DNA of 64,000 nt, taken from contig JBLHOS010000004.1 of the NCBI GenBank assembly GCA_047623825.1, positions 1-64,000 of the forward strand, read 5' to 3'. Within the stretch, counting starts at the first letter, position 1. The number at the start of each line of letters is the position of its first letter. The notes below the pieces were generated by a model that saw nothing but the letters and a program-made list of their open reading frames with translations, did no database searches and had not been told where the DNA came from. Below, piece after piece: positions 35,579 through 44,884 of this stretch. The DNA comes from JBLHOS01 sp047623825 (GTDB lineage: Bacteria > Pseudomonadota > Alphaproteobacteria > Rhodobacterales > Rhodobacteraceae). The translations under genes and the position numbers were made by a program.

Positions 35579-37912
35579 GTGCCGTCGTTTTCGAATACAT
35601 TAGAGCAGGCCATCCATGCCGCATTGGCTCAGGCAAATGCGCGTCGTCATGAGCTTGCAACATTGGAACATCTGCTGTTTGCGCTGCTGGATGAGCCAGA
35701 TGCAATAAAAGTTATGAAGGCGTGCAGCGTCGATCTCGATACGCTGCGCAGCACACTTGTCGCATTCATTGATCAGGATCTGTCGACCCTGGAGACGGAC
35801 GTAGATGGCTCAGAGGCGGTTCCGACCGCAGCCTTCCAGCGCGTGATCCAGCGCGCAGCGATCCACGTCCAAAGTTCTGGACGAACCGAAGTGACTGGTG
35901 CCAACGTACTGGTCGCGATCTTTGCAGAGCGTGAAAGCAATGCAGCCTACTTCCTGCAAGAGCAGGACATGACTCGCTATGATGCGGTCAACTTCATTGC
36001 CCATGGTGTCGCCAAAGATCCAAATTATGGTGAGGCGCGCCCTGTCACGGGTGCAGCCGATCTAGAAGAAGAAGCGTCTCAATCAGGCGCGACTTTTAGC
36101 GAGGGCGAACAAAAAGAATCCGCGCTGGCAAAATATTGCGTCGATTTGAACGCCAAAGCCGTAAAAGGTGAGGTCGATCCCCTGATCGGTCGCGAAAGCG
36201 AAGTTGAGCGTTGCATTCAGGTTCTGTGCCGTCGGCGCAAGAACAATCCACTGTTGGTGGGCGACCCCGGCGTTGGTAAAACTGCGATCGCCGAAGGTCT
36301 CGCACGCAAGATCGTCGACGGCCAAACACCAGCGGTTTTAGCAGGTGCCACGATCTATTCCCTAGATCTGGGCGCGCTTTTGGCCGGTACGCGATATCGT
36401 GGTGACTTTGAGGAACGTCTAAAGGCGGTTGTCAATGAAATGGAAGAGCATGCCGATGCAATCTTGTTCATTGATGAGATCCACACAGTCATTGGTGCAG
36501 GCGCCACATCGGGCGGTGCTATGGACGCTTCTAATCTGCTGAAGCCTGCACTTCAGGGCGGCAAGTTACGTTGCATGGGCTCAACAACTTACAAAGAGTT
36601 CCGCCAACATTTTGAAAAAGACCGAGCCCTAAGCCGGCGGTTCCAGAAAATCGACGTCGCAGAGCCGTCGGTGGATGACACCGTGAAGATCCTCAAAGGC
36701 CTGAAGCCCTATTTTGAGGAACATCACGATATTAAATACACCTCTGAGGCGATTAAAACCGCAGTTGAGTTGTCCGCGCGATATATCAATGACCGCAAAC
36801 TGCCCGACAAAGCGATCGATGTAATCGATGAGGCTGGAGCGGCCCAGCATTTACTGTCCGAAGGCAAACGTCGCAAAACCATCGGCGCCCGAGAGATTGA
36901 GGCCGTCGTCGCCAAGATTGCGCGTATACCACCCAAAAACATCTCCAAGAACGATGCAGAAGTTCTGCGCGATCTTGAAGTGTCGCTTAAGCGAGTAGTC
37001 TTTGGGCAAGATGCCGCTATCGACGCGCTGTCGAGTGCGATCAAACTGTCCCGTGCGGGTTTGCGCGAACCAGAAAAGCCTATTGGTAATTACCTGTTCA
37101 CCGGCCCAACTGGCGTCGGAAAAACAGAAGTGGCCAAGCAGCTGGCCGATACTTTGGGTGTTGAGCTGATCCGCTTTGACATGTCGGAATACATGGAGAA
37201 ACATGCGATTTCTCGCTTGATCGGGGCCCCTCCGGGGTATGTCGGCTTTGATCAGGGAGGTTTGCTAACTGATGGCATCGACCAGCATCCACATTGTGTG
37301 TTGCTGCTTGATGAAATCGAAAAAGCGCATCCCGACGTGTTCAACATTCTGCTGCAGGTCATGGATCACGGTACGCTTACGGATCACAACGGACGCTCGG
37401 TTGATTTCCGCAATGTTGTTTTGATCATGACCTCAAACGCAGGCGCAAGTGAGCAGGCAAAGGCTGCGATCGGCTTTGGTCGGGATCGGCGTGAAGGCGA
37501 AGACACAGCTGCGGTTGAACGGACATTTACACCGGAATTCCGCAACCGTTTGGACTCAGTCATCAGCTTCGCGCCATTGCCCAAAACGGTCATCATGCAA
37601 GTTGTTGAAAAATTCGTTCTGCAGCTTGAGGCCCAGTTAATGGACCGAAATGTCAGCATCGAGTTGTCAAAAGCTGCCGCGGAATGGCTGGCAGACAAAG
37701 GTTATGATGAGACGATGGGGGCGCGTCCGTTGGGCCGCGTGATCCAAGAATACATCAAAAAACCGCTGGCCGAAGAGTTACTCTTTGGCAAGCTGGCCAA
37801 AGGTGGCTTGGTGAAGGTTGCCGTCAAAGACGGTCAGATTGACATTGAGGTCGAGGAGCCAGCCAAACCCCGGATCTCAGCCAAGAAACCGCCATTGCTC
37901 ACGGCGGAGTGA
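35579..37912 (+). CDS. clpA: ATP-dependent Clp protease ATP-binding subunit ClpA
   Basis: The unfoldase that feeds ClpP. The 777-residue protein has an N-terminal double-helix repeat domain (about 1-150), AAA+ module 1 with GDPGVGKTA (about 226-234) and module 2 with GPTGVGKTE (about 509-517), a Walker B LLLDEIEKAHPDV and the ClpP-binding hydrophobic loop IGFGRD. It begins with GTG at 35579, seven bases after AAAGGAG. No clpS gene is found immediately upstream. Confidence 0.96.
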   Translation: MPSFSNTLEQAIHAALAQANARRHELATLEHLLFALLDEPDAIKVMKACSVDLDTLRSTLVAFIDQDLSTLETDVDGSEAVPTAAFQRVIQRAAIHVQSSGRTEVTGANVLVAIFAERESNAAYFLQEQDMTRYDAVNFIAHGVAKDPNYGEARPVTGAADLEEEASQSGATFSEGEQKESALAKYCVDLNAKAVKGEVDPLIGRESEVERCIQVLCRRRKNNPLLVGDPGVGKTAIAEGLARKIVDGQTPAVLAGATIYSLDLGALLAGTRYRGDFEERLKAVVNEMEEHADAILFIDEIHTVIGAGATSGGAMDASNLLKPALQGGKLRCMGSTTYKEFRQHFEKDRALSRRFQKIDVAEPSVDDTVKILKGLKPYFEEHHDIKYTSEAIKTAVELSARYINDRKLPDKAIDVIDEAGAAQHLLSEGKRRKTIGAREIEAVVAKIARIPPKNISKNDAEVLRDLEVSLKRVVFGQDAAIDALSSAIKLSRAGLREPEKPIGNYLFTGPTGVGKTEVAKQLADTLGVELIRFDMSEYMEKHAISRLIGAPPGYVGFDQGGLLTDGIDQHPHCVLLLDEIEKAHPDVFNILLQVMDHGTLTDHNGRSVDFRNVVLIMTSNAGASEQAKAAIGFGRDRREGEDTAAVERTFTPEFRNRLDSVISFAPLPKTVIMQVVEKFVLQLEAQLMDRNVSIELSKAAAEWLADKGYDETMGARPLGRVIQEYIKKPLAEELLFGKLAKGGLVKVAVKDGQIDIEVEEPAKPRISAKKPPLLTAE

Positions 37913-38898
37913 CGAATACTTTCAGACAGATTGCGGCGGCCCCTTGGTGGGCCGCCGTTTTCGTATCCGGTGCCTCCGCCCAAGACCTCAGCCTCGCGTT
38001 TCCGGTTGCATGCGAATTGGGTGTCAACTGCCACATCCAACAATATTTCGACCATGATCCTGGCCCCGGCTCACGCGATTTTACCTGCGGTGCGCTTAGT
38101 TATGATGGCCATTCAGGCATTGATATTCGGGTTGCCGACCTGACAATTTTGCAGACCGACATTGAAGTTTTTGCAGCAGCACCCGGACAAATAGTAAGCA
38201 TCCGAAATACGTCCGAGGATAGTGGGCGCGCAGGGATGACCCCTGATCAAGAATGCGGCAACGGCGTTGTCGTCAATCACGCTGGCGACTGGCAGACCCA
38301 ATATTGCCATATGCGTCAAGGCAGCGTGCAGGTCACCGCTGGCCAGCATGTGGAAACCGGCACTCCATTGGGCCTGATGGGCCTTTCGGGCAATACCGAG
38401 TTTCCGCATCTTCATCTTACAGTTCGTCAACATGGCGAAAATGTCGATCCGTTCGCGCCCAACCTGACAGGGACTTGCGATCCAGACAGAGACGCAGACC
38501 ACACGACCCTGTGGCAAAACGATCTAGACGTCACATTTGGCGGCGTGTTGTCAGCCGGATTTTCCGCTGTGATCCCAGAATTCGACGCAATTCGTGCCGG
38601 TCATGCCAGCGTCGACACCTTGCCACAAAACTCCGCGGCGCTCGTGTTTTGGGGCTATATTTTTGGTGGGCATCAGAGTGATCAGGTCCGGATCAAGATT
38701 ACGGACCCCCACGGCGAAACCGTTCTTGCCCAAAATATCGACCTGACCCAAACTCAGGCCGAACTCTTTCGCGCAGTGGGCCGCAGATCGCCACCAAACG
38801 GATGGCAGGCGGGCCCATATATAGGCGTGGTCAGCCTGATCCGAAACGGCGAAACACTTGGCTCCCTGCAGCAAACGGTAGAGATAGCGACGCCCTAA
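37909..38898 (+). CDS. M23-family metallopeptidase
   Basis: A 329-residue secreted protein. A signal peptide covers about residues 1-24 (ends SGASA-Q). The peptidase has the zinc motif YDGHSGIDIRV (His 68, Asp 72) and PHLHLTVRQ (HxH near 167-169), as in LytM-type peptidases that cut peptidoglycan cross-bridges. A C-terminal ~130-residue domain follows. It starts with GTG overlapping the clpA stop (GTGA), so it is probably translationally coupled to clpA. The 3' end overlaps the convergent OmpA-type gene by four bases. Confidence 0.88.
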   Translation: MTNTFRQIAAAPWWAAVFVSGASAQDLSLAFPVACELGVNCHIQQYFDHDPGPGSRDFTCGALSYDGHSGIDIRVADLTILQTDIEVFAAAPGQIVSIRNTSEDSGRAGMTPDQECGNGVVVNHAGDWQTQYCHMRQGSVQVTAGQHVETGTPLGLMGLSGNTEFPHLHLTVRQHGENVDPFAPNLTGTCDPDRDADHTTLWQNDLDVTFGGVLSAGFSAVIPEFDAIRAGHASVDTLPQNSAALVFWGYIFGGHQSDQVRIKITDPHGETVLAQNIDLTQTQAELFRAVGRRSPPNGWQAGPYIGVVSLIRNGETLGSLQQTVEIATP

Positions 38899-40910
38899 CG
38901 CTCAGTCAGCTTCAACTCAATCCGACGATTTTGCGCCCGTGCCTCTGGGGTATCTTCGGTGCTGATCGGTCGGAACTCTCCAAATCCGGTTGCAGCCAAG
39001 CGGAACGGCGGAATTCCAAGACTTTCAGACATATAAAGAACAACCGACAACGCGCGTGCTTGGCTAAGTTCCCAGTTATTCGCGTATTCACCAAACCCAG
39101 ACAACGGAATATTATCGGTATGCCCGTCGACGCGAATGATCCAATCGAGCGCCTCCGGTATGTCATCGGAAATTTCCAGCAGAAGTTGTGCAACATTGGC
39201 AATCTGCGCCCGACCCTCTTGCGCCAAATTTGCGGCACCGGGCTCAAACAAAACCTCGGATGAGAAGACAAAGCGGTCGCCTTCGATCCGCACGCCTTCG
39301 CGTCCTTCAAGCAAGTTGCGAAGCCTACCAAAAAATTCAGAGCGGTAGCGCTCTAACTCAACGGCCTCTTCTTCAAGCCGCGCACGCTCTGCCGCTTCCA
39401 GATCGGCGCGGGCCCGTTGCTCAGATGCGACTTGCGCCAATGCGGAGTTCAACTGACTGCCAAGCGCTTGGATCTGAACATCAGCGTCGGCATCTCGGGC
39501 TGCCGATGCATCCAACAGGTTTTGTAGCCCACCCAATTGCGCGCGCAGGGCAGCAACCTGTTCATTCAAGGCCGCAACCTGACGCTGTTGCTGGGCCGTT
39601 TGCGCCTCAGCTTGCGACAATTCCACATTGGCTTGGGCCAGCAAAATGGCGCGTTGCTCCGCCTCGGACAATTGTTCGTCCCGGTCTGCCTCAGCAAGAA
39701 TGCGCACAGAGATGGCAGCTGCCAATTGGTCCTGCAGACCGGCCAGATCGGTCGATGCTTGGCTTTCGGCCAGTTCTTGTGCGACCAGCAATGCTGCCAG
39801 GCGTTCCTCTAGGTCTTCGATCTCCTGACCGGCCAATTCGCCCTCAGATTGCCGCGCAAGGATAGCGGCCGACAGGCGCGCCTGAAGATCGGCTACTTCG
39901 CTACCAGCAGTCGCGGACTGAACCGTCATATCGACCAAAACACCGACCAAACGCGCAGTCAAATCTACCTGTGCCAATTCAGCCGCGGCCAGTAAGGTCA
40001 AAGTGTTCTCGGCCGCCTGGCGTTGTTCTTCCAGTGCAAGCGCCATCGCGGTCAGCTCAGCGTCAGAATTGGCCAGCCGTTCGCGCAACGCCAAAGCTGC
40101 AGCCGCATCAGCCAAGCGCGCGACCTCTTGTTCGCTCAGCGCCGTCTCTACACCGGCCAATCGTTCGCGCAAAGCAGCAGCCGCTGCAGCCTCGGCAAGC
40201 TGGTTACTTTCTTCTTCGCTCAACCGAGTTTGCAAACTCGTCACTTCGGACGTCAGCTCTGCAGCGCGATCTTCTTGTACTGTCAACGCTGCCAATATGG
40301 CCGCCAATGAGGTTTCGCGATCAAACGCTTGGGTTTGAAGATCAGCAATCATTGCGTCCAACGCCTCTCGTCGGGCGGCGGCCAATCTAGCGTTTTCAGC
40401 GGCCTCATCAACTTCATCACGGGCTTGGGCCAACGCCAGTTGTAACGCCTCACTTGCCGATATTTGGCGCTCCACCTCATCCTCGGCAGCAACGCGCGCC
40501 GTTGTCAGTTCCTGATTTGCAGCCAAAAGTGAGGCGACTTGCGCTTCAAAACTGGCAATCGCAAAGGCCTGATTTTCGGTCTCAAAACTTAGATTCGCAA
40601 TCAAGGCAGACTGTGCCGCGGCCTGTTCTTGTGCCGCCGTCAACGAATTTCCAAGCGTCGCCACCCGGTTTTCAAGCGTTGCTGAGAGATTTTGCTCCAA
40701 CCCTAATGCATCAGCCAATTCATTCAGCTGCGCGTTTAGCTGGGTCAGTTCAGTATCTTGGTTACTGATCTGTTCGCTCAGGACAAACTGGATCACCATG
40801 AAGATCGTCAGAACGAAAATCATCACCATAAGCATGGCGGTGATGGCGTCGACAAATCCTGGCCAAATTGATGAGGTAAAGCGGTTGCCTGAGCGACGAT
40901 GAAAGGCCAT
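38895..40910 (-). CDS. MotB/OmpA-type motor B subunit with long coiled coil
   Basis: A 671-residue protein. Residues 11-45 form one membrane helix with an acidic residue at its cytoplasmic face (WPGFVDAITAMLMVMIFVLT, Asp 21), the pattern of MotB, ExbD and ZorB proton-binding subunits. Residues ~50-530 are a long coiled coil with internal repeats (LRERLAGVETALSEQEVARL and similar). The C-terminal ~140 residues are an OmpA-like peptidoglycan-binding domain with DGHTDNIPLSGFGEYANNWE and LSQARA. It follows the ExbB-like gene by three bases. The pair forms an ion-driven motor in principle; its job is unknown. Confidence 0.85.
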   Translation of the reverse strand: MAFHRRSGNRFTSSIWPGFVDAITAMLMVMIFVLTIFMVIQFVLSEQISNQDTELTQLNAQLNELADALGLEQNLSATLENRVATLGNSLTAAQEQAAAQSALIANLSFETENQAFAIASFEAQVASLLAANQELTTARVAAEDEVERQISASEALQLALAQARDEVDEAAENARLAAARREALDAMIADLQTQAFDRETSLAAILAALTVQEDRAAELTSEVTSLQTRLSEEESNQLAEAAAAAALRERLAGVETALSEQEVARLADAAAALALRERLANSDAELTAMALALEEQRQAAENTLTLLAAAELAQVDLTARLVGVLVDMTVQSATAGSEVADLQARLSAAILARQSEGELAGQEIEDLEERLAALLVAQELAESQASTDLAGLQDQLAAAISVRILAEADRDEQLSEAEQRAILLAQANVELSQAEAQTAQQQRQVAALNEQVAALRAQLGGLQNLLDASAARDADADVQIQALGSQLNSALAQVASEQRARADLEAAERARLEEEAVELERYRSEFFGRLRNLLEGREGVRIEGDRFVFSSEVLFEPGAANLAQEGRAQIANVAQLLLEISDDIPEALDWIIRVDGHTDNIPLSGFGEYANNWELSQARALSVVLYMSESLGIPPFRLAATGFGEFRPISTEDTPEARAQNRRIELKLTER

Positions 40911-40913
40911 GTC

Positions 40914-42134
40914 CTACTCTCCGTCTGACCGGGGGCGGGTCTGGATCTTTGGACGCGGTGTGCGGCGTGGCTGCACGGTCGCATTCAGCGTGCGCAACGC
41001 CTCGGTCAAAGCGCCAAATTCGCCGCGCAACTCAGACACGCTATCAGCACGTCCGGCGCCCATTTCCTCATAGACCTTCAACAGCTGCACATCGATAGAG
41101 CGCAGGCGCATCCGGCTTTCAGCGTCAATTCCACCATCACCTTGGGTTGCTTGCAGCACTTCTGCCAGTCTTTCTTGGCCTGCGGCCAACCGTTCGGTTA
41201 CCGCAACATGTCCCGGTCCCAACCGATCTGTCAGCGCGCTGATGACCGCGGCCAGCTCAATCAGACGAGACTCCGTCTCCATGTGACGCGCTTCGGACTG
41301 TGAAAACAGACTTTGCAGCGTATCGATCTGGTCGACCATGTGGTCCAGAACAGTCGAAATCGCGCCCTGATCGACACCGCCACCTTCGCCCTCACCACTT
41401 GAAAATCCGACCCGGGTGATGGTCGACAGCCATTCTTCCATTTCGCGGTAAAACCGGTTCTGACCGTGCCCGGCAAACAGCTCCAGTAGGCCCACAACCA
41501 ATGAGCCTGAGAGGCCCAAAAGAGAGGATGCGAATGCCGTTCCCATCCCGCCCAACTGGTCTTCCAAACCATCCATAAGACGGCCAAATACTTCGATCCC
41601 GGTCTCACCAGATCCGGGCTGCAGGCTTCGGATCGTCTCAACCACGGCTGGAATGGTGGTGGCCAAGCCGTAGAACGTTCCCAAAAGTCCCAAGAAAATC
41701 AACAGATTAGTGATATATCTTGTGATATCTCGCGACTCTTCCATCCGCGCACCAACACTGTCAAGGATAGAGCGGGATGATGACGCGTTGATCTGCATTC
41801 GCGCACCGCGTGCGCGTAGCAAACCAACCAATGGCGCCAAAAGCCGTGGGGCTCGGTCAGCCACATGGTCGGGCCTGTCGGCGGCGATCCCCTTAATCCA
41901 ACTGACCGAGGAGAACAGCTGAAATACTTGCCAGAAACACGCCAGAACACCGACGACAAAGACCACCGCGATAGTGCCATTAAGGTAGAGGTTCGCCTCA
42001 AAAACTGGGCGCACGCTGTCAAACAAAAAGAAACCACCGACCCCGACAAGGGTACAGATGATGATCATCAACCCGATTTGGCGCAGGGGTTGGGTGAAGC
42101 GGGCTGTTGCGGTGCCGTCAGGTCTGCTCGTCAT
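40914..42134 (-). CDS. MotA/TolQ/ExbB-family motor A subunit with cytoplasmic tail
   Basis: A 406-residue membrane protein with about four hydrophobic helices (about 22-44, 52-74, 139-163, 195-222). The MotA/ExbB core motif is ITNLLIFLGLLGTFYGLATT, followed by GGMGTAFASSLLGLSGSLVV. The last ~180 residues are soluble and predicted coiled coil, ending in an Arg/Pro-rich tail. The shape (ExbB core plus a long cytoplasmic tail) is like ZorA. It is the first gene of the pair with the OmpA-type protein, three bases apart. Confidence 0.85.
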   Translation of the reverse strand: MTSRPDGTATARFTQPLRQIGLMIIICTLVGVGGFFLFDSVRPVFEANLYLNGTIAVVFVVGVLACFWQVFQLFSSVSWIKGIAADRPDHVADRAPRLLAPLVGLLRARGARMQINASSSRSILDSVGARMEESRDITRYITNLLIFLGLLGTFYGLATTIPAVVETIRSLQPGSGETGIEVFGRLMDGLEDQLGGMGTAFASSLLGLSGSLVVGLLELFAGHGQNRFYREMEEWLSTITRVGFSSGEGEGGGVDQGAISTVLDHMVDQIDTLQSLFSQSEARHMETESRLIELAAVISALTDRLGPGHVAVTERLAAGQERLAEVLQATQGDGGIDAESRMRLRSIDVQLLKVYEEMGAGRADSVSELRGEFGALTEALRTLNATVQPRRTPRPKIQTRPRSDGE

Positions 42135-42205
42135 GGCGATTTGTTTGCCATCCTGTAATGTTTAGATAAATCTAACCGGCTTGCCGGTCTGTGCCAAGCA
42201 CTCGC

Positions 42206-42751
42206 TTAAATTCGTTGTTTTAGCCGCCGCACCCTTGCGACAAGCCAGTCCAAATCTGGGTCCGACAGCTTTAGCTTGGCCAGATGTGCCGCAGTGTTCG
42301 TTAGATACTCATCATTAGGTCCACGTCCACCCACCGCAGTTGCGATGATCTGGGCCTGATCTTCAAGTGTCATATCGCCGACGTATTGAACATGCTCTGC
42401 GTCGATCACATAAGTGACCGATGGAATGCGAGTCCCGTCACGAAATGAAATCTCAACCTGACGCTCTAGATAAGCCGAGGAAATCAGTTCACGTTCTCGC
42501 AGGTAGACCATGGTGGCGTCTGCTTCATGGTCGGGCACGCGAAAGGCCACTCCATCGCAATGGGCGCCGTCCTGCTTGTCTAGCGCCAACACCAGTCCCG
42601 GCTCTTCAACTGTGCCGCGATGATGGATTGAGCTCATGCAAAAGCTGCGATGCCACCCCTCCAGCCGGGCAATCTTTTGTTCGGCGACGGCAAAGCCCGG
42701 GTTCCAGATCAACGATCCATAGCCAAAAACCCAAAGTGGTTCGTCCGTCAT
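42206..42751 (-). CDS. Gamma-glutamylcyclotransferase (ChaC-like)
   Basis: A 181-residue protein of the ChaC/GGCT family, which breaks glutathione to 5-oxoproline and Cys-Gly. It shows the substrate loop VFGYGSLIWNPGF (residues 8-20), GWHRSFCM, and a catalytic Glu region near YLRERELI. ChaC proteins of this length are normal. Divergent from the DUF2125 gene. Confidence 0.9.
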   Translation of the reverse strand: MTDEPLWVFGYGSLIWNPGFAVAEQKIARLEGWHRSFCMSSIHHRGTVEEPGLVLALDKQDGAHCDGVAFRVPDHEADATMVYLRERELISSAYLERQVEISFRDGTRIPSVTYVIDAEHVQYVGDMTLEDQAQIIATAVGGRGPNDEYLTNTAAHLAKLKLSDPDLDWLVARVRRLKQRI

Positions 42752-42819
42752 ATTGCTGGTCCTTTTCTATGTGGGCCGTATATGCATGCCATTGACCCAG
42801 ATAAAAGAGGAATCACCCA

Positions 42820-43821
42820 ATGAAGATCTGGGTTTGGACTGCCATTTTGCTGACCGCCCTGTGGTCGGGCGTTTGGTTTATTGGGGCCGCAGGCACCGAA
42901 CGGGTCATCGGTGTGTGGCTGACAGATCGCGAAGCCGATGGCTGGGTGGTCAATTACAACAGCCTCAATACCGGCGGATATCCCAACCGGTTCAATACGC
43001 ATATCGATGAGATCACATTGGCGGATCCTGAAACGGGATGGGCTTGGGTTGCCGATGAGTTTGCACTGCAATCGCCCAGCTACCGGCCGCACCGGGTCAC
43101 CGCGATCTTGCCGCCGATCCAGCAGTTGGCGACCCCGTATGAACAGCTGACAATCAGCAGTGACGAAATCACCGTCACGCTAGAAATCGAACCGCGCACT
43201 GAGCTGCAGCTGATCCAAGCGCAATTTATTCTGCGCGGCGTCGTGATCGACAGCTCGGAAAACTGGCAGACTGCCCTTCGCACAGCCACACTTGATGTCA
43301 CCCGGCTGCCTGAAACTGAGCAAACCTATTCCATCGGCATTGAGGCCAACGACTTGACCCCTTCGGTCGAGGCGCGCCGCCGACTAGACCCCGCTGATCT
43401 GCTGCCGGACGCAATAGAGGTTGTGCGTCTGAATGCCGAGATGACCTTTGATCGCCCCTTTGACATCACCACGATTGAGCAAAGCCGCCCCCAGATCACC
43501 CGGATCGATCTGGCAGAGCTTAGTGCAGGCTGGGGCAATCTGGTCTTGCGCGCGACGGGGCAGTTGGACCTTGATAGCAACGGCTATCCAACGGGCGATA
43601 TCGCCGTTCGGGCAGAAAACTGGCGGGATATGATTGCCCTTGGCGTCAATGCGGGTGCAATCCCGGTTGAGATGCGCAGTATGTTGGAGGGCGGGATCGG
43701 GCTATTGTCAGGTTTGTCTGGTGATCCGCAGGATATCGACGCGACCCTCAGCTTTCGCAATCAGCAGATCTTCTTTGGTCCGATCCCGCTGGGCCCAGCA
43801 CCGCAGCTGATCTTACGATAG
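42820..43821 (+). CDS. DUF2125 domain protein
   Basis: A 333-residue protein with an N-terminal signal or anchor (about residues 4-26, TAILLTALWSGVWFIGAAGT) and a mostly beta-strand exported domain typical of the alphaproteobacterial DUF2125 family. The function is unknown. AGAGGAATCACCCA precedes the ATG. Convergent with the extensin-like gene. Confidence 0.83.
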   Translation: MKIWVWTAILLTALWSGVWFIGAAGTERVIGVWLTDREADGWVVNYNSLNTGGYPNRFNTHIDEITLADPETGWAWVADEFALQSPSYRPHRVTAILPPIQQLATPYEQLTISSDEITVTLEIEPRTELQLIQAQFILRGVVIDSSENWQTALRTATLDVTRLPETEQTYSIGIEANDLTPSVEARRRLDPADLLPDAIEVVRLNAEMTFDRPFDITTIEQSRPQITRIDLAELSAGWGNLVLRATGQLDLDSNGYPTGDIAVRAENWRDMIALGVNAGAIPVEMRSMLEGGIGLLSGLSGDPQDIDATLSFRNQQIFFGPIPLGPAPQLILR

Positions 43822-43822
43822 C

Positions 43823-44884
43823 TTAGCGGCAATAAGGTCCGCTGCGATGGCTGGCGGTATCCAGATGAAAATGATCTTGATGGTACCGGTCGGCGTCTGG
43901 TCCCAAGACGGTACCGAACGGGCCACAGGCATCACGGTGCATCTCGCGCAAAATCGTCCGACTTTGGCCGCTCCGCCAACCGCTAAGGACCGTGATTTCC
44001 TGCCCGTCGGCCAATCCGATCCCGGCAACATCAACGGCATTACCCTGACCATGCTCAGAAATACGCGCGCCCGGCCGGTTGTTGCGCGTCCGGCACGCGT
44101 AGGATGCGACGACCCGGATTGACGTGACACCGCCGCCCCGCCGACCTACCGTGGGAACAACACTGTCTTGTAGCCAGTCTTGTAATGCCTCAGCGGTTTG
44201 GCAGTTGACCGTTGCGGGGCTGCTCAACGCGACTCCATCAATTTCGCGGATGCGAACAGGATTGGGAATGCCGCATCCAGAAATCCGCCCAGGGATCGTG
44301 TCTAACTCATCCCCGATCACACCCGGTAGCCCGCAAAGCTGACCTCGCCTGCCTGTTTGTGTCACAAGGCCCGGGGTGATCCGGGTGGCGGCAGCCCGAA
44401 CTCGTTGCTCCAACCCATCGGGGCGGACCTGTGGTCTAAGGGAACGCCGCACCGCAAAGCTTGATGCACCAACAATCGAAACACGCGTCGCAGCGCTGGC
44501 AATCGCCCGGTCATCAACACGCAAAATATCAATTAATCTGTCAGGTATGTCGGCGCCAGTTGCCGGGGGCCACTCAACCTCAGGCGGGATCTGAGGCGCT
44601 ATCTCAATCCCTGAATGAACCGGATCGCCGCCGCGAACCTGTGGTCTAAGCGAGTGGCGCGGTGCCAAATTGGTGGCAACCACAACCACCCGTATCAGCC
44701 CCGCGGCGATCATATCATCTGGCACACCGATCCACGGCACTACGGCTACGGGACTTGTTAATGGAAATATTACCGGACCCACTGTTGGGCGTGGCATCGG
44801 CCAAGGGGAGCGGTCGGGCGCATTCGCCAAAGCAGAGTCCGTCAAAAACAGCATCGCAATAACGATTGCGATGCCTCTCCTCAT
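43823..44884 (-). CDS. Extensin-like C-terminal domain protein (putative peptidoglycan peptidase)
   Basis: A 353-residue secreted protein: signal peptide about residues 1-20, a Pro-rich middle with two copies of SLRPQVR (in PRHSLRPQVRGG and RRSLRPQVRPD), and a C-terminal extensin-like domain from about residue 190. The domain has ISEHGQGNAVDVAG (His, Asp) and YHQDHFHLD, a zinc-site pattern like D,D-peptidases of the MepA/VanY fold. Cysteines suggest disulfides. ATGA overlap with tyrA puts it in the hisC-tyrA operon. Enzyme activity is inferred. Confidence 0.82.
   Translation of the reverse strand: MRRGIAIVIAMLFLTDSALANAPDRSPWPMPRPTVGPVIFPLTSPVAVVPWIGVPDDMIAAGLIRVVVVATNLAPRHSLRPQVRGGDPVHSGIEIAPQIPPEVEWPPATGADIPDRLIDILRVDDRAIASAATRVSIVGASSFAVRRSLRPQVRPDGLEQRVRAAATRITPGLVTQTGRRGQLCGLPGVIGDELDTIPGRISGCGIPNPVRIREIDGVALSSPATVNCQTAEALQDWLQDSVVPTVGRRGGGVTSIRVVASYACRTRNNRPGARISEHGQGNAVDVAGIGLADGQEITVLSGWRSGQSRTILREMHRDACGPFGTVLGPDADRYHQDHFHLDTASHRSGPYCR

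Noticed and set aside
38895..42134. Complete Zorya defence system
   Set aside because: Only the motor pair is present. No ZorC, ZorD or ZorE-like gene is beside it, and neighbours are a peptidase and chaC.
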